Part shown: one piece after another, positions 10,795-24,034 of the stretch
Layout of the letters: every line of letters starts with the position of its first letter
Position numbering within the stretch: position 1 is the first letter of the stretch
NCBI GenBank assembly: GCA_038502055.1
Contig: JAXRKN010000038.1
Location: 806,001 to 870,000 of the forward strand
DNA from: Tanytarsus gracilentus
Taxonomy: Eukaryota > Arthropoda > Insecta > Diptera > Chironomidae
Reading direction: 5' to 3'
DNA length: 64,000 bases
The notes under the pieces: model-generated
The model's database searches: none
The model's input: the letters and a program-made list of their open reading frames with translations, nothing else
What the model was told of the DNA's origin: nothing
Position numbers and translations under genes: made by a program

Positions 10795-12998
10795 ATGATG
10801 ACTACCATGGGAATTTATGGCACACGTTTTGCGAGTCACTTGACATTTTTTTGTTCACCACTTTATACCAATATTTTTTACACCTTGCAACATAATAAAG
10901 CGAAACCAGATTGTCAACGTGCGCTTATTTTTTCCGCATCGCGTATCCATGTGGTCACTACACACATCTTATCCATACTGTCTACGAGTAATCGAGTGCG
11001 AAAATGAGAGAGACAAAAAAAGGAAGCGTGAAGAAATTAATAAGCTTCAAGTTATGAAAAATATGGGACAGCATGCACACGACAGACTCCATTAATTTCC
11101 TTAAGTTTATCCAATTTTTCTTCTTCTTAAAATTTCACTTTCTGCTGCCGTGTGTGACTGAGGTAGCCAGAAAAAATCTTGTATTTTCAAATTCGATTCA
11201 TGCCTTATGGTCTTTCTCTCTCTCGCAACCAAATAAACTCGAATTTTTCTTCTTCCCTCTCAAGTGCTACTCTAACGCAACCACCTGCTATCAATTCTTT
11301 TCTTTTCTTTATCCTTTTTTCTCTCTCTTTCTTATTCTTGTGATTATGTTTGGGGGGATTTTTTGTGTGTTGTGCTACTTGCCAAAAGGATTTCGTACGA
11401 AGAAAAAAAGAAATAATCTCAAGAAGACCTAAATTAGGACTTAAGTAGGCGTAAAGTCTCAATTATTCTTAGATTAACTAGAATCTGCTGTAATCGGGTT
11501 AAGCGATGATTTTATTTAGGTCGAAACGTTTCTCATGAGAATTTAATTTCTAATGCAACATGGCTGCAGTGAAAAGGTTTCGAAATGAAAATTTTCATAT
11601 CACTGAATAGAATCTCATTAATTTTCATCCGTTGTACACTTTAGAAATTATAGCACTCTCCAATAATGGAGGATTTATTTTTTGCCTTTAATCCACCTTC
11701 ATTAAGCTAAACTGTGACTTTAAATCATCTTACACTCCCCGTCAACAAGTCAACTTCAATCAAAAAGTCAATTTTGCTCTCCATTCCACTGCAAACTGCT
11801 CATCAAAATGCCAAATGAGGAAGATAATTTGACGTAAAGTTTACCATTAATCATCATCACATCTCGCAGACAAAATTGTTGCTGTTCTTTACAATTCTTT
11901 CGCGCGCGCAGAACTCATTCACTACATGTTTATACATATTCAGTATAACTTTCAATTAAGGATTTTTTCTCATTCATTGTTGTTGTAAGAAACTACATTA
12001 AATTATAAAATCAACTCTCAATTGCTGATGATGATGATAATATGTAGACGAGCAATGTGCGGGTGTTTAAAAATTATAGTTCACTTTTTGAAAATAAACA
12101 TTTATTCATGAAAAATATTCCATTTTAACAAGTTGTGTGTAATTTTAATAAATTTGATAAATAATTTTAGTTTTAAATACCCGCACATGGTTGAGTATGG
12201 CGTATTCAGATCATTTGAATTCATCATTAAAAAATAAGAATTTTTTCTCTTCTTTTTTTACATTATTATGATTTTCATACACCTTTAATTATAATTTTTA
12301 TATTCAGCAAAGATGAATGATGAAAGGCAGATGAATGTTACGATAATGATGGGCTTCCGAATAAAAAGTTTCTCTCTCTTTTTAAAAAATCTCATGCAAC
12401 ATGTGTTTGTGCTTATAAAATATAAAATAAGAACGTCATGATGTAGCAATAAAATATAGAAATTATTGCATTTCGAGAATTCACTAGAGGTACAAATATT
12501 TGATTCGTTATGCTCGCATCCTTTTTGTAGATTTTTTTCTAATAGAATTAAACCTGCGCCTCATTTGTGTGGAGAAGTATTCAGTCACACGCACCACTTT
12601 TGACCATCTGGTGTCGCTCTCAGAGCAATTTTCAGCTCGTTTTCATTCTTTTCCCACAGCAAACGCTAATAATTGTGAGATTCCATGTAATTTGTGATTT
12701 ATTCCTTTTTATAATTAGAAAATTACTTTACTTCTCAGTTTTTGCTTTTTGCAATGGAAAAATTAATTAATTAAAGAGCATGGGCATGTGTGTATTTTTT
12801 CTCTTGTATGTGTCTTTGACTATTAATTCAACATTAATGACATTCGCACTCTTTTATCGCAACACATTCGATGATTGTCATTATAGACACATAGAAAGAG
12901 CATTGGAGACACTTTAATAGCAACTTATTGAAGTTGGCAGCCAATCAATGGTCTCTCACCATACATGTTAGCATCTAATTAAATAATAATTGCTGTCT
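10795..12998. other. Non-coding stretch, no gene seen
   Basis: AT-rich with CT-rich runs around 11.2-11.35 kb that create long but low-complexity open frames on both strands. No domain, splice-consistent exon or RNA gene was recognised. Confidence 0.55.
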
Positions 12999-13185
12999 GT
13001 CACGACTAGGGATCCTCACGGTGAATACCGGTACGGTGATCACCGAAACTTTTCGTCACCGGTGATCACCGATTTTTTGTCCGGTGACACCGGTGACGAA
13101 ATTAATACATTTTTCTATACTTATTGAGATTTTTTTAAAGCTAAAATTTTTTTAAACTAGTTAATTTTAATTGAGAAATTATAGA

Positions 13186-14669
13186 TAGATAGATAGATGA
13201 CAAAGAGGTAGCACTCTGGAGTTACCAGGATGGACGCGCCCGTTTTTGTTTCCTTTTCCATAGCTCGAAAGCCAGGCTAAGGTTTAAAACGTAACCATGC
13301 AGAACTCTTAAGATTTCTCTTAAGAATAGAGTATAAATACCCCTTTTTCCCCCTCAACAATGGGCGTCCCCGCGGGAATCGCCCACCTCGGGAGCTGCAA
13401 CATACGTCTTGAGAAAGACATACTAGCGATCGAACAACCCCTCTTCGTAGATAAATAAATAAAACGTTATGGACGTCCAGCATGGAGACCCAACTATCTG
13501 GACGTTGTTACCCATAACGGAAATAATAACAGCTGTACACAGTCTTGTAGTCGCTCATTGAGTGTTTCCAACTAAGCACAGCCTCAACTGAATCTTACGA
13601 TTACAGTTGGAAAAATAAATTAAATCAAAGGTGGTTTCGACGGCATTGTATAAAAGTTACCGTCACTACAACCTTCCTCAGCCCTAACAAGCTGTTAGGC
13701 ACTGGCCCACCCACAATACAAAACAAACAAACACAAAACAAAAAGTCAAAACCAATTTTATAAAAGTCTTGGTATCTTCAACCTTCCTCCATCTAATCTA
13801 GTCGATTAGCATGGGATGTACAGGTCGTAAAGCTTCGTCCGTAAGTACTCACTACTTCCTTCCTCAACTGGTCACTAAGATTAACAGTTGGTTTTGTTGG
13901 ATACCAACGAATACAAGATCAAAATATCATTAACTTCATTAAAATTTGAAAATAAATTATAAAAATAACATTTATATATAAAACCTCTTATTTCCCCCTG
14001 GTTAAGTTAACTAAGTTTCCTGTATCAACTCTCTGACTGAATCAATGCTTCTTCTATTCAAATCAACTCAAAAATGTAATTTTTATAAAAAAAAAAACTC
14101 CGAATGCGCTTAATTCCCCCTGGTTAAAATAATTAAGTTATCTCTATCCACTCTATAACTGAATATATGCTTCCTCTATTCAAACAACTCAAAAATTTAA
14201 TATTTACATAACTCCATCTGACTGCGCTTATTTCCCCGCATGAAAATAAAATTGAATCTTAAAAAAAATTTTAAAGGTCACAGATGACAAAGATCCAGTA
14301 AGATCCAGTTAAAATTGAAACTTTCAGTTTGGAGGAGAAAATGAGAGGATTTTAAATGCAATGCTTCAATATGAAGCAGAACTTAGTTAAGCACCGAATG
14401 CTTAGCATTAAAGCGAGAAGGAGCGACATTTTAGAACAAAATTGAATGAAAAATTATTTCCCTTGTAAAAAAAAACCTCTCATATTTATTCGCTCATTCT
14501 CGCTTTTTACCTGAATAATCGATGAAAACTCGATATGTTTGAGTTGTAGGAGATGACGACGAAGATGTTGATAACTTTTAAAAACTAATTAACTTCCGAG
14601 AAACACTTAAATTAACAAAAATTAAAAAAATTTAAATGTAAACACGATGCCGAGGGGATTGGAACTCTC
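13186..14669 (-). mobile_element. Retroelement insertion (LINE/SINE-like) with (ATAG)n end and ~20-bp target-site duplication
   Basis: The segment is flanked by an exact ~20-bp direct repeat (13165-13185 and 14670-14690; key part GAGAAATTATAG). That length is typical of target-primed retrotransposition. The left end carries four to five ATAG repeats, which read (CTAT)n on the minus strand, so I orient the element minus with a microsatellite-like 3' tail. It is richer in GC than its host in the 13.2-13.5 kb part. No reverse transcriptase motif is visible, so it is either a non-autonomous element or a 5'-truncated LINE. Family not recognised. Confidence 0.7.
13980..14235. repeat. Diverged ~120-bp tandem repeat inside the nested retroelement
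   Basis: Two full units and the start of a third. Each opens with CTTATTTCCCC or CTTAATTCCCC followed by CTGGTTAA, then ACT-CTNTNACTGAAT-ATGCTTC and ATTCAAA-CAACTCAAAAAT, and ends in an A-rich run followed by TGCG. The units differ at many positions, so the duplication is not recent. Confidence 0.7.
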
Positions 14670-15227
14670 TTTTAATTGAGAAATTATAGAATACATTTAA
14701 AAACTTTTTTAAACCAAAATTAAATGGCTAAGAAAATTCGTTCAAAATTTGGAAACTTACAAAAAGTTTTTTCAGTCATTTAAATTAGAATAGATAGATA
14801 ATCAAAAAATTTCATAGCCAAAAAAAACTAAAAATTTAAATGAGTGAAAAAACTTTTTAGTAAGTGGGAATTTTGAAAGATTTGTTCAAAGACAACAAAT
14901 TATCATGTTAGTTTGATATCTTATCAAACTTTAAAAATCCTAAAAATTTATAGAGATATTTTGATAAGATTGAAGTTTGATTCATCAATTAACGAAAAAG
15001 AAAAATTTCTACAAATAATAAAAAAACCTAACTTTTTTAGTGTTAATCTTTATAATTTATATGGAAACCAAAAAAGTATCTAAAAATTGGTCCATAACAA
15101 CTTCCAAAATGGCCGAAAAAGTAGTTTTTTCCTTCAGAAATGTTGGTCAAAAGTCGTCACCGGTGTACCGGTGATCACCGGTGACGGCATTTTATTCACC
15201 GGTGAATTAAGGATCCCTAGTCACGAC

Positions 15228-18200
15228 AAAATTTTCTTCATCAAAAAACTCTGTCGAGGTTAAAGAATTTTTTTCGATATTATAAGTTTTTTTTGGAGAT
15301 AACTCACGATTTGAAATCCAATTAGGAGTAAATTTGAGTAATTGATATCATGAAATTGCGAATCAATCATTATTATGTAGCAAAATGAATTATTGGTTGC
15401 TTCTGAATCTAATTACTAATTTTTTTCTTTCTCTCTCGAGTAATTTCATGATAACTCAGAAAAATGCATTAAAAATACCGAAAAATGTAAAGAAGTTCAT
15501 TTGAAAGAATGAGAATTTAAAGAGAGAATCGGAAAACAAAATTGCATAAAAATTAAATTAATCAAATCGAATGCTTCATGCAAGTCAGACACAACATAAT
15601 TGGCAACTCAAGTTTTCTGTCTCGCTCGCTCACTCACATGAGTGGTAAGATCGGGTTGCGAGAGAAAGAAGAATAATAACATGAAATTTTCAAGCCCTAA
15701 TGATATGAAATTAAAACAAAAGAAGAAAAATGCTCATAAAATACTGAAATTACATGTAATTTTACAATCTGAATTAATTTATTCCAATCGATATGTTCTC
15801 GGCATGGCATATTCATTCACTCACTCTCTCACACACTACCCTGACTCTCTTTCCCATTGCAATATTTCATTTTTTCGTGGAATTTCGAGTGAGTGAGTGA
15901 ATTGATAAATTATCAAGGTGAATTTGTGCTTTTTCGCATCTGCTCACATCAATTTTTCTTGATTAACTCGAAAATCATTGGAATTGGTTTTGACTTTTGA
16001 TTTTTTTTTGTATTCTCCCTTTTTAACATATCCGTGATCGCGCGAGGGACGAACACTTGGTAATTACACCAAGGCAGAAAAATCAAGTTCAGCACTCCTT
16101 GAACAATTTTTTATTTATTTTTCTGTTACATTAATTTTTATTTTTATGACATGTTGAACGTGATTGGTAATGACGCAACATGAGAAACCATAAAATTCAA
16201 TCAAGAGTGAACAAGCGATGGAGAGAAAGGAAAAAGAAGAAAATTTTTCCATGTCATTAGATCTTTATCGAAAAAAATTTTCAACGCATAATTAATCATT
16301 TTTCCATTAGAAAAAATTGCTCTCACATATCATAAGCAGATACAACCCCTAACGCACATCTAACGCTTTATCAAGGCATTTATCAGCACAAAAGGATCAA
16401 AGAAGTGAATTAAAATTACGCACAGAGCACACTCACGCCGTAAAATCCTTTTTTTTTCTCCATCCCACCTCACGCTATATCACTTCAGATGCCTTTAATC
16501 TCGAATGGAATTTTCATTACTTTCAAAGCGGAACTTGGGAGGTGAAAATGCCTTTCTCAGCTTTCACTTTCATGTATGAGCTTAGCTCACCTTCGACTTT
16601 TTTTCACTCTCCTAATTTTATTTTTACTCCTCGATGATTAAAAGGATTTTTTTTTTCGAGTTACGAATAAAATTATTCACTCACTCATGAATTGATAAAT
16701 TCTGAGAAGTTTTTAACACCAAAAATATGCTTTAAAATTGGAAAAGTATTACCTCACCGCGTGTTGATAAGACATGCACCACGTTGCCAGATTTGCATTG
16801 AGTCATGACTTAATAAATTTTCGTGACTCACAAACATTTTCAACTATCGAAAAAAAGAGCAATTGCAGCGGTGGACGAGGATTTTTCTTTTTATGATAAG
16901 AAAATGAAACGTTAAAATTTTTCTTATCTTATCACTGAGTCAACAACGCAATTTAATTAAACTCTATCTTATCAAGCACACATAAACTCGCTGGTATGTT
17001 TACTTTCGCTTAGAGTTTCAAATTGAGGGCACGGCCCGGAGAATGATGGAAGAAGAAAAAAGTTTCACTTATTACTTTTAGATTTCTTTACCATTAGCGT
17101 GGGATGCCCTGGAGACAAAATTTTATAATCTTCATTAGGCTTTAAAAAAATTTAATTATTTTTAAAATTTGTAATATTTTTACTAGCGAGGTTAAATTAA
17201 TTACGAGTTCTTATCCCTTGGCAATCAATTAGAGTCGACATAAATAATCTTTCGGAGCAATTTCCTTTCAATAAATAAATAAAAATTTTCCCCCTCGTCG
17301 AAACTCATCAATATAAAGTTTCATCCATAAAACACTCGGGAGTGTGTTGAGAAATAAGTTTTCACTAAAATCTTGCGATAAATATGGAAGGAAAATCGAT
17401 AAATATTTCACCCGAGATCTCACCATAATCAGCGTGAGCGGAGATTTCGAAAACTTATGAGGTTCTTTTGAATGAGTGATGTGGAGACCACATGCAATGA
17501 CCATTTTACAACTTATCAAATCTCATTCATTCGAAAATTTATGAAAGGCCAAAGCGAAATGCTTCTGTAGAACGAAAAAAAAGAAAAGAAAAATTAATGA
17601 TTCAATTCGGAATGCATAATTTATTCGCTCCTGTCCGAAAGCCTGTGTGCTGCTATATTTATGGAGACAAGTTCATTATGATGCAATATATCTTCTTTCG
17701 CTAAGGCTTATCTGATTTTTTTCAGCAGCCCAGTCGCGTTAATGTCCTTGAGTCACACAAATTTCTTTTTTATCACTCACTGTTGAAGTCAACGAGAATA
17801 TTTATAACATAGAGGGACGAAAAAAATTTATATATTTGTAAGGAGAAACAAAAATTTGTGGACACGAAATAATTTTTTGTCTCGTTCTAGTTAAATATTT
17901 GAAAAAGTCTAAAAATATAAGCACACATAGATTCCAGATTTGTCAAAAATATTTGCGTCATTTAACGCGTGAAAATATTTTTAAATATTTGCTATGACAC
18001 GATCCTGAAATCAAATATATGCTCACGCAGTGCTGCTGTTTGCTGTTTTGGTCACATTTCGCTCTAAAAATATTCATTTGACTGGAGAGAGAGAGAGAAA
18101 AAACCTTTCATCGCTAAATAAAAAAAGCAAATTTATCGCAAAAGTTTTATCTTCCATAAAATCGGAAAGAAATTTGACATAACAATTTGGTAATTCTACG

Positions 18201-21200
18201 TATGAATGCCACAAAACACCATAACAATAAAAGCTTCTTTTGTTATTGTCCTCTTTCGACCCGAAAAGCAATCTTGGCTGGCTAGTCGAGTTTTTGTGTG
18301 TGTGTGTGAGAGAGAGAGGTAAATTGCAGAGGCGTTAGTTGAGGGTGGAGTGAGGTGGGTCTGAGATTACATAATAATGCGATTCTCTTCCTCATTCACA
18401 AGTCAAAGGACAGACACTATGTGTGTGAGCGAAAGGAAGAGAAAAGAAGAAAAGATTAATGACATTCTGACTCAACAGTTTCTCCTCCAACCTCTTCTTA
18501 TTGAAGCTGCGATTATGCCGCATAAAGATTGCCATTTACTGATATTACAAAGAAGAGCAAATCGAGCTTATTAAGAAACATTATTCATAATTGAGAGAGA
18601 ATTTTTTTTTAAAATAAAGATAAAATTTTTGAAACAAATTTATCATGAAAATGTTTTTTTGATGTTAGAATTTTCAACGATGCACAAAAACGTCAACATA
18701 AAAATTATAGCAAGAGCGACAATAAAGAATGTCGAATGCATCCTTTGAGTGCAATAAATCTTGAGTGAAAAAAAGAGAGTTGAGATGCATATAAAAAAGC
18801 ATTGGCTTTGCCTTGCGGTAAGGAGAGGAGATACAAAGGAGGAGAAATCTCGTGCAAGAGATTTATTGCACTTATGAGAATCATCAAATTATTAGCCATT
18901 CATGTGATATGAAATATCCAGCAATTTATTATGTTTAAGTGAGTGAAAAAATTTAATTGCTCGACATTCCTCAATGCATCATTATCATGCACTTTTAATC
19001 AAGTACAAGTGGAAAAATTTGGAATTAAAATGAAGAAATCAGTGAGAGAGTGCAGACATGTAATTAAAAATTATAAAGTTTTTTGAAGGTCTTGAGAAGT
19101 GGAACTATTTTTTCGCAGCCAGTCGTCGTGAGTTACCTTGCTCGGGTTTCACACCTCTGTCTTGCAATGAAAAAACATTAATTAATAAAATCATATTTTT
19201 TACGACTTAAGGAAACCCAGCGAGTCATTTATAAATGGTTCGGTCGAAAGAGAGTTGAATGAATGAAAATATTGCACGAGAGAGAGAGAAACTAAAACTG
19301 GTTTTTGGATTTTGCGAAAGCGATACTACTCGAAGTACAGTCATGGTTCTTTCTATAACACTTTCGTGTGCTGATTCTCATCCACACACAGGTGTCCAAC
19401 TTTAAAACTTCACTGGGAGAGTGCAAAAAATAATAAAATGTAAAAATATCGCAAAGGAAACGGCAAAGAGATAAAAAATCTCGTTTTCATACTGCAGAAA
19501 TAAAATTAACCCACGGAATGGTGAGAAAAATATGCACACAACACACATATATAAGTAAGTGGTGATAAAAGGTTGTTGGTAATCATCAGTTAATAATAAT
19601 GATGATGAAGAACCATCGAAATCGTCGTCACTGCATGATTTTTCGTGCTAAATGTGTCAATTTAAACACCTGCTGAATGTCGTTGAATTTATTTCTTTTT
19701 ATTAATTCTTCAAATACACGCGATGTGCAGTCTCAAAAATACTTTTCATAATTATATAGTTCTGTTTCTCTTTCGTGAGAGTGATGGCCATCAATTTTTT
19801 TCCTTCATGAAGAAAGCAATTATAAAATTCTTAACTTTTTCGAGAGTGATAAAATTCAACTAAGTGTATGCAAATTTGCTACACGAGAAAAAAAATAAAG
19901 ATGAAAAATTCAATTCAAAACATTTACGATTTCGCCCCGAAGGGGTTAAAAGAGAACTCTGAGCTCATTACTCGAAATTCCAAAAATGCCAGCCGACGAG
20001 AAAGAAAGAGAAAAATAAAAAATTTATCTTTAGCACGTAAAACTGAATAAAATGAAAATAAATTACACTCAATTTAATTTTTTTTTCGTAAACCACAAAA
20101 GGCACCAAAAAGAAGATCATCAACAACTGAATTATTTGTGTGTGAATTTTAAATTGTAAAGAAGAAAAATTAAAAATGCTGACGAAAACATATGTTCAGG
20201 TGTTTTAGCTATATTTCGATGCAAATTCTAATTTGTGTGTGTCTGAGAGTGAATTGAGTTATTTTGATGGACAACTTTTATATCTTTAGCTATCAATCTC
20301 CAGAGTCTCACGTCGTCTATGAGAAAATTTCTCAAATAATTCACGGAGATGTCTATCGCTCGTCATCCCACGTCCAGCTATTATTATACATAAATGTACA
20401 CATGTAATAGAAGAACTCTAAGAAATATTATAGAGAGAAAGAATTATTTTCCGTAAAAGAGCTTAATTAGCAAATTACTTTAACAAATAGCTTGTAAATT
20501 ATCCTACAAAACAAAGATAAAAGTAAATATGCTTTTAGAGATAAATACGTGGCGATTAAAAAGAGAGATAAAAATAAATTTTACTCCATGTGCAAGTATC
20601 GCAAATTGACATTACATTTCTTCTACAAAACTGGTCCCTTGAGGCTTTTGAATTCCAATAAAATTGAAATAATTTTTTTTGAGTTGCAAAGTGTATTTTA
20701 AGAATTCCGAGCGAGGGAGGAGGCAGTGAAATACATGCAATGGGCTGAACAGCATCCAGCTCAGCTCAAATATGACAGTTATAACCTTTTTGATGCGATA
20801 AAAGTGCCATAAAAAATATTTTTAAACACAAGAAAATTAACTTCTCGGACATTAATGCATTTAAATAATGCAATTTGCAGATGTGATCGTTAATAAATTA
20901 TGTCGTAAATTTATCATATGCACGGAAGAGCTGGAATTGAGCCTCTGGGAGTCATTAAAATGAAGTTTTTAATAATTATCACGCCGACTCTGAGAAAATG
21001 GAAAATTTAATTTTATCTTTTAGAAAAAATCACGCCACAATGATATCAGCTCATTTTAAACGATAGAAAAAAAAGCTTGTCATAACTGTCGTAGTATGCG
21101 GTGTGGTCGCTTAAATAGTGCTTGCACGTACAAAGTCAAATGTTGATTTTCATTAAATTTCTAATTGCATTTTTCGTCGGATGGCAAAAGATATAACAGA

Positions 21201-23977
21201 TAAATATCCGCATGTATAAACAACATTTTGTAAATTGGATCAGAGTGAGATAAAACGAAAATGAAAATGGATGAAAAATGAGATGAGAAAAGTTGGCTGG
21301 GTTGTTAAAAGAGAGAAAGAAAAGAAATCAAGTCCACGAAGCACACCGACAATTTATTTTTATATATTTTTGCAGCTTTGATATTTATTTTGTAAATTAA
21401 TATTCCAGTGAGAAATTTGTTTTATTAAATAAGCAAGAAAAAAAAGTGAAAGCCAAAGGTTCGGTCTACATTTTACACACCAACCATCGTCATGGCCGTT
21501 CCTTTTCCGTGTTGCTTGCTTGCTGCTGTCGATGATGAGGTCAATGCTTATATTGACATGGATATAAATAGAAATTAAGGAACTAAAGGAAAGTTGATGT
21601 GGCTTAAAAGAGGGGTCGCACTTATGGACATGATTGAATGATTAATTGATTATTTTTTCAGCCAGGAAGGGTTTGAAAAATCTGTCAAGCCTTGTTCAAA
21701 AATAGCCATACAGAAAAATTGATTGCAAAAATTCATTTCCTCCCTTTGATTTTGCTTCTCTCGCGTTTCTATTATGTTCCACTCAAAAATGACCTTCACG
21801 GGATCAAATCAACATAATGATTAATTGTATTATATTTTTTTCTGTTTTTAAGTCGCTAAGTAGATTTTTCTCACCATTGCCATTTGACTTGGTAATATGC
21901 AATGTATGTAAGTATGTGTGTACTTAATGCATGAAATCTTGATTTATTTAACCTAATTTGCATTTTTATGATATGCAAAAATGTCATTTTCGTAATTCTT
22001 TTTCAATTATCTATGGCTTTGAGAAAAAAAAAATACACACACGGATCTTAATAAATGTGGGTAAAAAGTGACAGTAATATTTTTTAGAGTTCAATAAAGT
22101 TTTAATTTTGCGATATTGATAAAATTAAGAGGGTTTTAAGTTTGGATTAAAAAATCATTCGGTTGAGTTTTATTAAATTCTCGGATTAAGTTGAATTTGA
22201 ATTGAAATCGGCAGCAAAAATAGCAATTTTAATAGTTTTCATTTCACTCAATTTCAACTTGTCGTTAAGATATTGAATTGCAAGGCGGGTGCGGCAGTGG
22301 TAGTTTTTAATTTTCAAATATTTCTTTAATGAGCATGAGAAAAAGTGTGACAATCGTAAAATCTTCTTCGTAAAATTCATTAAATCATATTTACAGTGAA
22401 ACTCTTTAAGTTCATTTTATTATTATTTTTTCTCTCTCATTCAATTAATAAAGATTTTAATAATTATTCTCATATTTAAAAGTTTATGGAGGAGGGAAAT
22501 GAAATTGTAGAATTTTCATCTAATTAAAGTTATTATGCATGCCACAGCAATTTGTCATCATTTTCGATAAAAAGAAACGTTTTTAAAACTTAAAGTGGCA
22601 TTTCCGTCTCACACACGGAAAGCTACCTTGAACTGAATATCAGTCAGTTGCGACGTCGCTCAAACATTATTACACTAAAAAAAATCTTTTGAGGAGGAAA
22701 AAAAATTAAAAGTACAAAAAATATAAAACAAAAATTTCGTCATCGTCAGGCAGCCGCGAGATCGTGCGAGATGGCAGGAAAAGTGTGGTCGTGGAAAAAA
22801 TATTCATGCTGAGATTTCATGCCATAAAAATGCAATTAAAAAAGTGACTGGAGTATTGCAAATTGCACACGCAAATTTCATCACGACGGAAACGCGAATT
22901 AATTGAAAATAAATTCCATGACGGTGATATTGGTTTTGACAACATGGATCGTTTTATCTTAGGAAAGGTATTTTTATCATTAGTGGCATCAATGTGCTAG
23001 AAAATAAATTCTGCAAATATTTTTTTATAACCTTTCATCTTTTTATATAGTTTCACGAGCATTTTATTACTTTTCATAAAAAGTTTAATCAAAAAATTAT
23101 TTTCCACACCCTATAAAGTTGGATTTACAAACTCTTCTTGCCGCTCTCTGTCGTGAACACACAAAAATTATAATTCAAAAATGTACAAATTAATTTTTAA
23201 TTAGAAATAAATTTTTCTCTTCATTCTCTCCCTCTCCTCTCGCTCTTCGCCAGACCCCCGGTTTTGTGTTTGTTAATTATTTCTATTATTTTCAACGAAA
23301 TATATTTATAAAGGAATTTTTCTTCTTCTTTTTATTTTTTGATATGAAACTTTATTTATTTTCATCACTTCTTCCATTCTCTCCTCTTTGCTCTATCTGC
23401 TTGCTAAGAGCATAAAAAAGAAGATATTTATTTTTAATTATTTTTCTTTCCTTCATTCTTTTTAATTTCTTACACAAAAGTGCTGTTTATTGAATCAAGA
23501 TTAGAGTGAGGGAGAGAGGGAAAGAAAGGAGGCTGAAAGAATAACGAAACCTTAAATTTTTACTTTTGATAAACATTTAGAACAGGACGACGGAGAGAAA
23601 ATCATTTAAAATTCACAGTTTGACATTATATTAATACACTACGTCGAGTAGGTGTTTCTGAATGGTTGAGAATAGGAGCACACTCATGCAAACGGTCAAA
23701 AATTTGAATAAATTAAAAAGGCCTAGCACCTTAATTCTCTCCCAATTTCCATCATCGTGCATAATTAACAATGTAAAAAATTCATTAGTGAAGTGAGGTC
23801 AAAAAATTAAATTCTGGGCGACAAGAAGGAAAAAAGTTTAACATTGTTTTTACATAGAAAGCTCCGTTAGAAGATAAACAGAGAATTTTCTCTTCTCTCG
23901 CCCGAGACTGTCGATGTTGAATTGAGTGGAAAAATGTGTACTCTTTGCTTATCTAAATGAACGAAACAAACACACAC
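15228..23977. other. Long non-coding stretch; possible intron
   Basis: About 8.7 kb of AT-rich sequence with short GA tracts and small simple repeats. I searched the minus strand for further TOX-type exons (Gln/His/Pro-rich or HMG-box) and found none. If the exon at 24.0 kb is real, this is part of its downstream intron. Confidence 0.5.
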
Positions 23978-24034
23978 CTTGTACATGTACTGATTGAACA
24001 TGTTTACATCCATCTCGTTATAGCTTGCATCCAT
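23978..24034 (-). CDS. First coding exon of a second TOX-like gene (partial)
   Basis: Reads MDASYNEMDVNMFNQYMYK (19 residues), then a GTGTGTG donor directly after the AAG codon. It parallels the first coding exon of the TOX gene at 53135-53200 (22 residues; same MD-SYN start, same MFNQYMYK end). The same phase-0 splice site and 13 nt of intron start are identical. Against that exon there are three synonymous changes, two substitutions (T3A, and A to V before NMFNQ) and an in-frame 3-codon deletion, a pattern that points to selection on protein. It lies 10.4 kb past the stop of the complete TOX gene on the same strand, so it cannot be a 5' exon of that transcript unless the assembly is rearranged. 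Following exons would lie to the left, beyond what I could find in the window. Alternative: a decaying duplicate exon. Confidence 0.6.

Larger units (their letters stand above)
13007..15219. mobile_element. Non-autonomous hAT-type element, 2213 bp, interrupted by a retroelement
   Basis: Termini TAGGGATCCT / AGGATCCCTA are flanked by a perfect 8-bp duplication GTCACGAC (12999-13006 and 15220-15227). Subterminal zones at both ends are arrays of the palindromes CACCGGTG and GGTGATCACC, of the sort bound by hAT transposases. Without the nested insertion (13186-14669) and one copy of its duplication, the element would be about 0.7 kb. It has no transposase reading frame. Its architecture, with a short terminal repeat followed by dense GC-rich palindromic subterminal motifs, parallels the MITE at 10.4 kb though the sequences differ. 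Confidence 0.88.

Noticed and set aside
11073..11462. Opposed 119- and 85-codon frames
   Set aside because: They arise from a CT-rich low-complexity tract read on both strands.
13277..13483. 68-codon minus-strand frame
   Set aside because: It lies inside the nested retroelement and shows no retroelement protein motif.
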